Shown: positions 46,693 through 57,519 of the stretch, piece after piece | Layout: the number at the start of each line of letters is the position of its first letter | Numbering within the stretch: position 1 is the stretch's first letter | NCBI RefSeq assembly: GCF_001540865.1 | Contig: NC_033632.1 | Span: forward strand, 3,931,082-3,995,081 | Source: Ananas comosus | Lineage: Eukaryota > Streptophyta > Magnoliopsida > Poales > Bromeliaceae | Direction of reading: 5' to 3' | Length of the DNA: 64,000 nt | Position numbers and translations under genes: made by a program | The notes under the pieces: generated by a model | The model's database searches: none | The model's input: the letters and a program-made list of their open reading frames with translations, nothing else | Told to the model about the DNA's origin: nothing

Positions 46693-48672
46693 TCAGCCTC
46701 TCGATTGTCCTCTTCCTCGACGTCCTCGGCCACGTCCTCGTGCACGGCCACGTCCACGTCTACGGCCACCCTCTACAACGAGATCAACAATAGGTACGTC
46801 ATCAATTGCCTTGATATCGGTCATCTCATCGAGATCCGCAATCATAATGCCCTCGCGATGCTCCGGTATCGCCTGAGTCTCCTCGATAGTGGCTGGTCTA
46901 GATGTCGGGCGGGCCTGTGATGAAGACGCGGCATGACGTCGAGAATAGACGAATGTAAAGTGCTCTCTAGAGACTGGCGGCGGCAGAAGCAAGTCCAAGT
47001 CCAATGGCCTTAAAGGAAATCTCTCAGGGGCGGCGGGCATATCAGCAACATCACTAGGAGATGGAGATCCAGCGGATGTCGGTGTCTGACGGTAGTGATG
47101 ACCCGATGTCGATGCATATCCAAAATCTCGACCTCTGATATCAGTGGCGACAGGTATAGTAGGAATGTACTCCAGTACACTATCAAGATCGATATCCATG
47201 CCCGTCAATGCCTCCAGTACAATTACGGTGCGCCGCATTTAGCATTGGAATAACACAAGTGTGTTGACCAGTATATGTCTTAACTCTAAAATATGTTGCA
47301 TCTTTAGGAACCGAAGCGTGTAACCTCCAAGGACATCCCTCAACTGTGCATTTCACTGTATAAGTTGTTTTGGTAGATTTCAAAACTTTCATCTGAACAT
47401 TGTGAGTAATGTGTCAACGATCTAGAGCATCCACTAAAGATGCCTTATCATTAAAGATTTCACGGAGCCAAGTCCCGTCAATGCTAGGTAGATTGGAATT
47501 GGTACGTCTAACATCGAACTCACTCGAATTCACAACATACTCTTGTATCCAATTATTATCTGTAGGAAATTGCTCCGGATGGTCAATGAAATCAAGCTCT
47601 TCGTCAGGATTGTCTACATATTCGTTGTTTACATGCGGGTCATCATTCAAACTGTAAATGGCATTCGCGAGGCAATTTAATCCACCATCGTGATCATCTT
47701 CAATGTCGGCAGCTAGATCATTCTAATCGTCGTCCTCATAAATCGGTTCATCATCCTGATTATCGTCATTACGAATAGGTGAATCATCCCGATTACCATC
47801 ATTATGAATAGGGGCATCGTTCTGATTACCGTCATTATCATCTCCTTCATCAACTAGATTATCAAGAATTTCATTCCAATTTGCATAGGATGTAGATAGC
47901 ATGCAATAGGTCCCGAATGTTTACTAGAAGACGTTCAAATTTCACTTACTATTAATTAAAAAATAATCAACATTTTCTTTACCCCCAATCGTAATTTTCA
48001 TTAGGTGTATGAAATATCGTGGGTTCGTTACGTGAAGTCTCGGGCTGCGCACGTGACGTCGAGGGTTGCGCACGTGACGTCGAGGGTTGCGCACGTGCGG
48101 TGGAGGGTTGCGCACGTGAAGACTGAATCTGTCTGCAGTAATTATTATTCAAACTTATCAAAATATTTCGTAATTAAATAAAATATTCACCGCAATCTAT
48201 AGATCTTACTGACCTTGTCATCTGATAAATGTCTGGTTCATTACCAACTTCACGGTCACCAATTGGAGCATCCGGAAAATCCACATCGATATCATTATGT
48301 AGCAGGTTTGTGTAATAATCTTGCGACTGATATTGTGTCTCCGACGGATATAAATCTTTCTCGATGTATAGCGACACACATCCATAATGTTCAGATAATC
48401 CAATTAAACCCTCCAATGATTCATCATCTACTATATCATGATCAATATATTCATTTGCTCCCATAGGGTATCGAATTTTGTATTTAAGACAACATTCTTC
48501 TCTATTACAATTTACTAAACGATACATTCGATCTCCTCTCAAAATTCGTATAGGTCGTATCTGAACGAATCGCGATCAATTTCTTTCGACCATCGAAATA
48601 TCGGGGACCATTTCCATCCATAACTAACTGTCCATCCCAATGAACACTAAGAGACATTCGACGACTAGCCAT
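46693..48672 (-). pseudogene. Broken MURA-like transposase of the MULE
   Basis: Read on the minus strand from the ATG at 48672: an N-terminal domain (MASRRMSLSVHWDG, then after a 1-base frame change EECCLKYKIRYP and DDESLEGLIGLSEHYG), as in MULE transposases. Next come a tandem RAQPSTS repeat (about 48035-48110) and an Asp-rich tandem repeat of 36 bp (47740-47840). A pre-DNA-binding segment (WLREIFNDKASLVDALD, 47414-47650) is ended by an in-frame TGA at 47414-47416 where Trp or Tyr would be expected. The DNA-binding domain follows (CTVEGCPWRLHAS...HTC, 47183-47392). It then jumps to a C-terminal tail rich in Arg-Gly (about 46693-46790). The DDE catalytic core is absent, deleted near 47235. 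Introns could explain some breaks, but not the missing core. Confidence 0.75.
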
Positions 48673-49140
48673 TTTAACTACACAGGAAAAAGAATCCTAA
48701 TTATTTCCAACGACTAGCAATAAACCTCCAAAAGAGGTTTCTATAGTAGAATACTAATTATTTTCAATTCCGAAATCAAATCAATTAGTAACCAAATAAG
48801 CTATTCCAATTAGTAACCAAATAACCTTCAAAAGAGATTTCTATAGTGCATTTGTGCATTTCAAAGGCATAAGTCTCTTACACCTATGAGAGGGATGGGC
48901 ATAAGGCAAATACACAATCTCTAGATAATATCTTACAGTTAGAGAAGCTTACACCAAATACAAAGTGCATTTGTGCCATTTCAAAGGCATAAGGCACTTA
49001 CATTTACATTAAACCTACACTAGAGTTAAACCTACACTTACAGTTACATTAAACCTACATTTACATTAAACCTACACTTACAGTTAGAGAAGCTTACAAC
49101 AACTACATTTACATTAAACCTACACTAGAAAACACACCTG

Positions 49141-49345
49141 AGAGAGGGATGGGCAGCGACCTCGGCAGGGGCGGCGGCGGCGACGTCGGCGACCGTGGGC
49201 GGCGACCTTGGCACGGGCGGCTGCGACAGGGGGCGGCGACTTTGGCACGGGCGGCGACGTCAGCGACAGGGGGCGGCGACTTTGGCACGGGCGGCGGCGA
49301 CAGGGGCGGCGACCTCGGCACGGGTAGCGGCGACAGGGGGCGGCT
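49141..49345. repeat. GC-rich minisatellite inside the MULE
   Basis: Several imperfect units of about 33-50 bp built on GGCGGCGACTTTGGCACGGG and GCGACAGGGG. Very GC-rich compared with everything around it. ORFs in all frames are Arg/Pro/Ala-rich products of the repeat and are not genes. Possibly expanded from a captured GC-rich exon. Confidence 0.7.
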
Positions 49346-49439
49346 CGTGGAGAGAGACAGAGAGATAGAGAGAGAAGATGTGAGCGGGAAAAGGAAGGGA
49401 GAGGTATCGGGCTCGGTCTGGGGGTCGGGTAACCTAATG

Positions 49440-50035
49440 AAGACAGTGAACGGTTCACCGTCTTCATAAGACGGTGAATCGTTAACCGTGTAATGAAGAC
49501 GGTAGACAGTTCACCGTCTTATCTAGGAGTCAGGCGCTAAAGATGGTGTTAATCGTGTTTAGTGGAATCCAGATGAGACGGTGAACTACTCACTGTCTTA
49601 TCTGTGTTTTAGCCCCCCTCTCGAGGACTTTGCGAAATTAGGCTGGGTGGAGTTCTACACTAAAGACAGGGATTTCTTCAGGCGGCATAGATAAGGCGGT
49701 AAACGAATAACCGCCTTATCAGAATGCCCTAGATAAGGCGGTAAACTATTCACCGCCTTTGTCAAAGCGGTAAACGAGTGACCGTCTTCCGTAGGCACCT
49801 AGCGCCACGCGGGGAATTGCTGAGAGGGCGGTGGCCTCGATAAGACGGTAAACGATTCACCGCCTTCATAAGGTGGTAAACGAGTCAGCGTCTTCTCGGG
49901 ACACCTTAGGCTACGCGGGAAATTGCTGAGAAGGCGGGAGGAATTGCTGAGAAGGCGGTGCCTCGAGAAGGCGGTGAACCATTCACCGCCTTCAAGACGT
50001 TAGACCTAAAGATGGTGAACAAGTCACCGTCTTTG
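49440..50035. repeat. Right subterminal palindrome array of the MULE
   Basis: The mirror of the left array, with about nine copies of AAGACGGTGAA/TTCACCGTCTT-type palindromes plus GGAATTGCTGAGAAGGCGG spacers (the inverse of the left CCGCCTTCTCAGCAATTCC). Copies vary between GACGG and GGCGG and between GTGAA and GTAAA. Confidence 0.85.
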
Positions 50036-50472
50036 TGAGAAATACTGATGTGGCGGCTGAGGGGGCGAGAGAAGGGTTAGTTTCACAAATAAAAATTTCA
50101 CAGGATTATTTTGGCAATTACGAAATTTTAAAGGGTTATTTTTGAAAAAAAGTTCAAAAAAAAACAACACACACGTACTTCCATTGTGTGGAGGCAGAGG
50201 CGGGGTCGCAACATTGCCGTTGCCCCTTTTCCCCCGTCACCTTCTCTCTCTCTCTCTCTCTCTCTCTTTTCTATTATGTGATCGAGACCAAGGAAGGAAA
50301 AGCAAAAAAAAAAAACAAAAAACGAGATAAAAATCTTATTTTGGGGGTATACCCATCGTAAATATCTCCTCTTGTTCTTCAAAAAGCTCTAGGATTTGTT
50401 GGTTTTGGTGCTTGAATCATTAGTTTTAAAAAAGAAACTAAGAGAGAGAGAGGGAAAAGAGGGAGAAAGGAG

Positions 50473-53400
50473 ATGGGGAATTGCGTGGACACTTCAGTGA
50501 GGGTTGGGCACGCTCATCAAACAACTTGTGAGTTTGATTGTTTTTTTTTTTTTTTTTAAGGTTGAATTTGGTTTTGTTATGTTTTTTTTTTATTTTTGTG
50601 TGTGTGTGTGTATTTTTGGTTTAAAGTGGGTGAGTGTTTTTTTTCCTTTTTGTTTTAAAGATTGTAACATAATAGAGAGAGTATTCATATATAGCTTAAA
50701 GATTCAATTTTTACAAGTCATTATTAGCAAATAGTTCATATATAGCTCAAAATTTGAGTTTTTAACCATTTGGATTTGGATTATACAGTTTCTAGCATCT
50801 GGGTTTTTCCTCTAAAACTAACTCTTTGAAACTAATAGTAATTATACTTGTACTTCGTTTTCTATCAAAACTGGGTAATATCTTTAAAAAAAAAAAAAAT
50901 TGGGGTTTGTGAATGAAACAAAGATTATGGACTGAGCTTTGGGTATTCCATATTCTTTCTTATATATTGGGAGCATCCTCTTAAAATCCTGCTTAAATCA
51001 GATATTTTTCCTGTTTAAATCCACACCTAGATAATAATAATAATAAGGTTGGTATATTTATCTCCTTTGTAGCATAAGAACCTTTTTGGTATTATTTTAG
51101 GGGATGTTTTGGTTCTTTGGAGAAACATGGAAAACTATAATTTTCAAAAAAAAAAAAAAAAAGTTTTTTTTTTTTATAAAAAGCACTTTTTTTCATAAAA
51201 TCTAAACAAAAAATTCAGAAAAATTACTTTTCTTCGAAAACAAGCAGCAGGACGGAAATATTTTTCCAGCTAAAAAACTAATTTCTGAGATATTTTGTAG
51301 AGAACCAAAATTAATGGAAATAATATAAGACATAATGTTGTTAACTTTTCTTCCTATTAATTAATTGCTTTGTGAAACATAGTAAACACATATGTATATA
51401 TACTGAGAGTGTGTCCAGTTCTATAAATTTATCATGCTTGTCGATCGAGTCAGGCAAAGTTTAGTAATATAGTGGCTAAAAGTATGGCTTTTGTATCTTA
51501 TCTGAACGAAATGAAACAAACGAAACAGATGCGCGCGGAGTCAACCGCAAAACAAGCGAGCCGATGGCTCCCTTAACTTTGAGCAAGCCGGCCCCCGCGG
51601 CTCTCTCCGCGTGCCTTCCCGCCGCTCGGACGGAAGGCGAGATCCTTTCGTCCCCGAATCTGAAGGCGTTTACGCTGAACGATTTAAGGAGCGCCACGCG
51701 AAATTTCCGATCCGACAGCCTCATCGGGGAGGGAGGATTCGGGTACGTTTACAAGGGCTGGATCGACGAGCAAACTCTTTCTGCCTCCAAGCCAGGATCG
51801 GGGATGGTCGTTGCAGTTAAAAAGCTCAAGCCGGAGGGTTTTCAGGGCCACAAGGAATGGCTGGTAAGCCTTCATAATATATGCTTTTTACCGCGCATTA
51901 ATACACAAATATAAATAAATATTAAATATTTCGGCAGAAAAACCCAAATAACCCTTCTTTTGTCAACTTGGCGCTAGAGTGTGGTTTTCTGCTGAAAGAG
52001 ATGAATCATTTTCCGCCTTCAAAAAGACGGCGAACAACAAATTTTCAGTAGATACCTCAAAGAGTATTAGATAAGGGCATTTAATGGAGGATGACGCTCT
52101 GGTTGATGACCATGAATCTTCCTGAAAGCTTAAATGGGGTATTTAAAGAAGTTTGCGATTTACCTATCACGGCTTTAGATGGCGCGGATAGACGCTGTTT
52201 GAGCTCGTGAAATTTGAAATATCTACTGAAAATTTATAGTAGAAAGTGATTGTAAATGAAATTTGAGATATCTACTGAGAATTTGTGATACCGTCTTTTA
52301 TTAAGCGGGTATGTGAAAAAAATAATCTCTTAAAAGTGGTGAAGGCGGTAAATGATTGACCGATTTAGTAGAAAATTTAAGGACAATGAATCAGTCGTCG
52401 TTTTCTTGAATGCGGTGAATGATTCACCTCTTTGGCAGAATTATCCACTGAGGCACTGAGTTGACAAAAGAAGCAAGTTATTAATTTGGTCGAATAATTC
52501 TTTAGAAAAAGTTATTTAGCCAATTATAAATTTTTACAGGATTATTTTTAAAAAAAATTCCATTGTTTTCCGTTGGTGGTCGCAGACGGAGGTTAACTAC
52601 CTGGGGCAGCTTCACCATCCCAATTTGGTTAAGCTCATTGGATACTGCTCGGAGGGCGACAACCGCCTTTTGGTTTACGAGTTCATGCCGAAAGGAAGTT
52701 TGGAGAATCATCTCTTCAGAAGTACGTGTCCAATTTGCGCAAAAGAAAAAAAGAAAAAAATTATTATTGAATGTAAATCAGCGCGACTAAAGATCTCAGT
52801 TGAAAGTACGATACATATCGAAACATCGACGGTCGAATTGCATTGCATTCGAGTTTTTGGCCACGTTTTAATGCTTTTGTTCAGTGTTTGATATGTTGCT
52901 TAATCTCGCCCCGTTTTAGGAGCTCAGCCGCTACCGTGGGCGATAAGGATAAAGGTGGCCGTCGGGACCGCGAGGGGTCTCTCATTTTTGCACGACGCCA
53001 AGACACAAATTATATATCGCGACGTGAAGGCCTCGAACATTCTCCTCGATTCGGTATGTGCAAATTTTCGCGAATTCGATTGAGAAAACGGGTTTACAAC
53101 GTCTTTTTCGCTGATACTCTTATCTGCAGGAATACAATGTGAAGCTTTCAGATTTTGGATTGGCGAAAGCGGGACCAACCGGGGATAAAACCCACGTTTC
53201 GACGCAAGTGATGGGCACTCACGGTTACGCTGCTCCAGAATACATTGCTACAGGTTCATTGCAGAATCTAAATTGCTCCTTTTTCTGCATGTTCAGAAGA
53301 TAAATTCATCATAAATTTTGATTTGTAGTTTACTTTAGATCTGCAACATATTCTTGTATATATATATAACGTTACCGTGGAAAAGCAACTGAGTAGTTTG

Positions 53401-54013
53401 GTTGGTTACATATCTTAGTTCGGAGTTTTTGCTGCGGCAGGAAGTTGAAATGAGCTTCTACTACAACAAGAAGCTTTTGGTCGACGGTACTGATCAAACT
53501 TTTGTAATATGTACAGGTCGGCTCTCCGTGAAAGCCGATGTTTATAGCTTCGGTGTAGTACTGCTGGAGTTGCTAACCGGGAGGCGGGCCCTCGACAAGT
53601 CGAAAGTTGGAATGGAGCAGAGCTTGGTGAACTGGGTCAAGCCCTACTTATCCGGAAAGCAGAAGCTGCACCGCATAATGGACTTGAAACTCGAAGGGCA
53701 GTACCCCGGGAAAGGCGCCCAAATCATCGCGAGCCTCGCCTCGAAGTGCTTGTCCAGCGAGGCCAAGCTCCGGCCCAAAATGTCGGAAGTGCTCGCGACA
53801 CTGGAGCAGCTGCAGGACATGAAGCACAGCGTGTTACAGTCTCCGTCGATCGGCGGTCGGACAGCTTATAATAGTCCGATGAGATCGCCGTTGGGGAATC
53901 ACTACCATTCGCCGAGGAGATCGCCGGTGGGGAATCACTACCATTCGCCGAGGCGATCACCGATCGGCGGATCTCCCTCGGTTCCGCAAAGAAGGTACAT
54001 GCAAGTGCCCTGA
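50473..54013 (+). CDS. Receptor-like cytoplasmic kinase, subfamily VII (PBL/APK1-type), about 422 aa
   Basis: Six exons: 50473-50527, 51541-51863, 52586-52721, 52920-53053, 53130-53253 and 53517-54013, all GT-AG. The N terminus MGNC offers N-myristoylation (Gly2) and palmitoylation (Cys4), placing it at the plasma membrane. The [20 protein letters not shown] segment is typical of RLCK VII. Kinase landmarks: [11 protein letters not shown] (81-91), Lys112, Glu128, YRDVKASN with Asp206 (Tyr in place of His is normal here), DFGLAK with Asp224, [10 protein letters not shown], and [18 protein letters not shown]. The C-terminal tail carries repeated [10 protein letters not shown] units. By family knowledge these kinases relay signals from cell-surface immune or growth receptors; the receptor partner is unknown. 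The exon-2 acceptor is ambiguous: AG at 51527-51528 would add four residues in frame. Intron 2 holds a MULE-like fragment. The leader is GA-rich. Confidence 0.93.
51095..51312. mobile_element. Small MITE in kinase intron 1
   Basis: The left end GATGTTTTGGTTCTTTGGAG is loosely inverted at the right as TAGAGAACCAAAATTAATGG. The interior has A- and T-runs and TTTTTCATAAAATC-like inverse segments. No target duplication fixed. Confidence 0.5.
51932..52560. mobile_element. Diverged MULE-type fragment in kinase intron 2
   Basis: It contains palindrome units related to the 45.8-50.2 kb element: TTCCGCCTTCAAAAAGACGGCG near 52012, GGCGGTAAATGATTGACCG near 52344 and GCGGTGAATGATTCACC near 52412. It ends ACAGGATTATTTTTAAAAAA, which matches that element's terminus. 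Inner inverted arms TTCTTTTGTCAACT (near 51956) and AGTTGACAAAAGAA (near 52461) are also visible. It stops 25 bp before the exon 3 start. Confidence 0.7.
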
Positions 54014-54027
54014 ATGAGACAAGTTGC

Positions 54028-54425
54028 ATCTACATCCTCTCTATATATAGAGAGAGAGAGAAAGCGATGCTTCCTTTCAAGCAAAAGGATATCTGAACGG
54101 ACGATCGACCTCATTAAACATAATTTACACTATTCAAACTTTATAAGACTCGAATTTCATAATTTTTCTATATTATTTGTCTAATGATCAAGTGGTCTCA
54201 AATTCACTTTATATTAACCATTAAAAGAGTCAATTTTAAGACCACTTAAACGATAGGCAAATGATGTCGGAAAACTGTTATATTCGGGCACTAAAACGTT
54301 CGAAAAAGATTAAATTAAGTTTAACAATGCAGGTCGTCGAATTTGAATTTAATATCGCATCGCAGAAAATGAGGAGGAGGTAAACACATCCATTTACTTC
54401 TCAAAGTATTTTAGCTATATATAGC
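54028..54425. mobile_element. Degenerate F1-like element just after the kinase stop codon
   Basis: It is bounded by TATATATAGAGAGAG on the left and AGCTATATATAG on the right. The left arm (GGACGATCGACCTCATTAAAC, ATTATTTGTCTAATGATCAAG) is inverted on the right (ACGATAGGCAAATGATGTCGG, CAGGTCGTCGAATTTG). It probably lies within the kinase 3' untranslated region. Confidence 0.55.
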
Positions 54426-55655
54426 ATTTTATTTCTAGAGTTGTTATAGTTATGACCTCTAAAAACTCAAAAATATGAGGTTTATTATTAACATATAGGA
54501 CACATATGTTGTATATATATAGTTTTGTTTCATTCCACTGTTTCTCTCGTGATGGTTGTATAATTAACTTTTGGATTTTGTGTTTTTTTAAATATATATA
54601 TATATGCACCTTATGCAAATATGTGAATTTATGTTGTTATTATTCTTTAAAATTCGCAAATTCGCGTGACAAACCATATTTATTTGCATTAATAACCCTA
54701 ACTGGGGTTAAAAATATGTAAAGGCCATTTTGGCATACTAGGGTTAAAAATCATATAAATTAACAAATACCACTATGAATATTCAATTAACCTTTGAAAT
54801 TCGTACGCTCGTTCGATTTAAAATTTTGCGTCAACTTTTGCGCATCAAATACTTATATATAAAGTACAAAGAAATTAAATTCAAAATTAGATTATTAAAA
54901 TTGCAAAATATTGAGATTATTTTTGGTGATAGAGATATGAAAAGTGTTATTTTTACAAACAATTTCTACAATAATTTGCAAACATTAAAATTTAGTGATT
55001 ATATGTTATTCTTTGTTTTGTGAATTACAATAATCATTTCATGATTGATATTTTTTTACACAAATTAAAAAGTGTTAATTTCTCAATAAAAAGAATAAAT
55101 TTTTAAAAACCTGAACCTGACTATCAATTTCAAAACCCGCACCCGAATACGATCGATTTTAAAAATTCATATCTAAACCCGGACCAGACTAAAAATTCGA
55201 AATCCAAATCCGAATCCGAAACAATTATTTCTCTTTACAATATTTCACAACATATTATATTAAATCTAAACTTTTAAAATACAAATTCAAATATAGCACT
55301 AAACATTTATAAAATTAATTCGGATTCGAGTTCGGGTCACGTACAATTAAAATTCATACCAGAATCTAAATTCGTTGAATTTTCATTTTTAATGTTCATA
55401 TTCAAAACTATATATATTTATTTAGTATAAGATAAATCCAATTTGGATTCATATTCAAATCCACCCGTGAGATTTTTTGATTTTTATTTTAATTTTCTTT
55501 ACCCTAAATTGTTTTTGTTCAAAGCCCTTTACGAGGTTTGTGGTTGGTAAAAGGCCACGAGGCGTTGTCAAAGATGACACGTGGCGGGATTTTAGTGGTT
55601 GCCAATCATCACACGGTTCATTGTGAGCCACGAGCCCTCAACCTTGGCTAATCCA

Positions 55656-55699
<44 letters not shown>

Positions 55700-56294
55700 A
55701 TAATATAATAATATCTCCATCCTCAAAATATCATTTTTTTTATCCACAATAATAAAAAAATAAAAAAATAAAAAAAAGAGTAAACATGCAATAAATTAGC
55801 CCTTATCCTTCCAAAGAATAACAATCTTGCCATTGTGCTTTTGCATCATGCTACCCTAATTAATTATTGTTTACATGACCATATGAAATGTGTTTTTTTT
55901 TTTATTTGTGATTTAAAATTTAAATGTTAGTTTATCGAATGTCAATTTAATGTAGTTTTGACTAACGAAATAGAGAAATAATTTATGTGTATCTAGTATT
56001 AATTAATACTTTATTTAATTGGAATAAAAAATATAAAATCTTCATAGTAGCTAATGGTTATTTTATTATAATTTTTTGCCTGGATATGTGACATCTATTT
56101 TAATATAATTTTTTCTAAAATGTAAAATGAATTAACCATTTTGATGGAGAGTATAATTATTTATTATTTATTATTTATTATTTTCTAGCAAAAGTGCATA
56201 TAGATTGGAGAAAATATTTTACTTATGAGTAAAACAAAAATTATTATACAGAAAAAAAAAGGAGATATTTGAAACTCTGTTTAGGATACTTTTT
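54426..56294. other. AT-rich intergenic region
   Basis: No gene recognised. The stretch 55110-55450 has CCCGCACCCGAATACG and AATCCGAATCCG words of an old repeat. GACACGTGGCG near 55577 is an ABRE/G-box-like site. A (TTA)n run spans 55657-55694. ORFs are AT-driven. Confidence 0.4.
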
Positions 56295-56699
56295 AGGGAA
56301 AACTTCAAAAACCCCCCCTGTGGTTTCACACTTTTTCATTTTAGTACCCTGTGGTTTGAAGTGTATCAAGTTAATACCCTGTGGTTTCTCACTTTATCAC
56401 TTTAATACCCTGTGGTTTAAAATGTATCAAGCTAGTACCCTGTGGTTTTGCACTTTATCACTTTAGTACCTTGTGATTTAAAAAACTATAGGGTACTAAC
56501 TTGATACAAAATTAAAACCACAGGGTACTAAAGTGATAAAGTGCAAAACCACAGGGTACTAACTTGATACACTTTAAACCACAGAGTGCTTAAGTGATAA
56601 AGTGAGAAACCACGGGGTACTAACTTGATACATTTTAAACCACAGGGTATTAAAGTGAAAAAAATTGAAACCACAAGGGGGGTTTTTGAAGTTTTCCCT
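56295..56699. mobile_element. Palindromic MITE made of CCCTGTGGTTT tandem units, with 7-bp target duplication
   Basis: It starts AGGGAAAACTTCAAAAACCC and ends with the inverse GGTTTTTGAAGTTTTCCCT. The flanks are ACTTTTT at 56288-56294 and 56700-56706. Each arm consists of tandem blocks built on ACCCTGTGGTTT and TTATCACTTTAGT, with the inverse ACCACAGGGTACTA in the other arm. Non-coding. Confidence 0.8.
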
Positions 56700-56865
56700 A
56701 CTTTTTATAACTAAATAAACAGTAAATATTCGAAATATAATTTCGTGAAAATTAAGTTACCAACAAACAAGGGAGAGTAAGGAAGAAAAAACCTTTATAC
56801 AGGTTATTTTGTAAATACCTAAAACTGTATGGGCATAACCCACATAAATAGGGCAAAAAAATAAA

Positions 56866-57276
56866 GGATTAATTGCATACAGGTCCCCGCAAATATAATA
56901 AATTACAAACATATTCCTATAAAGTTTTAACTTTCATAAGTTATCTCTGTAAAAGTTCTAATATTTTCAGATGTGTTCATCTGATTTGTTACAGTTAAAG
57001 AACCACTAGAAAACTGTTTATATTTTTAATTTTGCCATCACAAATATGTCCTCGAAAAGTTATAATAACAGTATAATATAAGAGGTATAAAAATGTTAAA
57101 AATCCATCCGGATAAGTATTTAATTTATGATTAACTAAACATTTCTAACGGATTCTAACGGTAGGGACATATTTGAAAATATTAAAACTTTTACAGCAAT
57201 AACTTATGAAGGTTAAACCTTATAGGCAAAAATCTGTAATTTACTATATTTGCGGGGATCTACATGCAATTGACCC
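56866..57276. mobile_element. F2 inverted-repeat element, copy 5, just upstream of the ABCF5-type gene
   Basis: The left end GGATTAATTGCATACAGG is inverted at the right end as CTACATGCAATTGACCC. Inner words such as TTCTAACGGTAGGGACATA match other F2 copies. Its right end is about 244 bp from the start codon at 57520, so it may lie within the promoter. Confidence 0.75.
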
Positions 57277-57478
57277 AAAAAAAACACAGCCTCAAAACCA
57301 TTAAAAAAAAATATAAAATTAAAAAAAATATAGAAATATCTAAAATTTCTCCACCCCTAAAAAATTTTTGCATCTCTTTTTAAGCTTTTGGTTCAGAGAT
57401 TTTCCTTCTCTTTGTGGCCTCTCCCTCTGTCTCCCTTCACTGTGAGTGAGAGACTGAGAGAGAAGAGCTCCGATCAAA

Positions 57479-57502
57479 CCCTAACCCTAACCCTAACCCT
57501 AA
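57479..57502 (+). promoter_or_regulatory. (CCCTAA)4 telo-box-type tract in the ABCF5-type leader
   Basis: AAACCCTAA followed by three further CCCTAA units lies 18 bp before the start codon. The telo-box AAACCCTAA is a known plant promoter/leader motif enriched in genes of the translation machinery. That fits a gene for a ribosome-associated ABC-F ATPase. Binding has not been shown here. Confidence 0.7.
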
Positions 57503-57519
57503 TTCGCAACGCTAACGCC

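Larger units (their letters stand above)
45783..50155 (-). mobile_element. Mutator-like element (MULE) with long TIRs full of palindromes
   Basis: The outer ends are inverse copies: the left GTACTTTTTTCGAAAATAAC corresponds to the reverse complement of the right GTTATTTTTGAAAAAAAGTTC. The similarity continues through GTAATTGCCAAAATAATCC and TTTGTGAAACT, then through a subterminal array for a total of about 0.65 kb per side. A run of exactly nine A flanks each end (45774-45782 and 50156-50164), consistent with the 9-bp duplication of Mutator elements, though low complexity weakens this. The interior has minus-strand MURA-like transposase pieces. The catalytic domain is missing, so it is non-autonomous in its present form. 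Confidence 0.85.

Noticed and set aside
49109..49469. ORFs of 70-115 residues rich in Pro/Arg/Ser or Gly/Asp on both strands
   Set aside because: They are read-through of the GC-rich minisatellite inside the MULE and have no independent support.
53010..53035. Tyr in place of His in the kinase HRD motif (YRD)
   Set aside because: This is the usual form in RLCK subfamily VII and does not mean a dead kinase.
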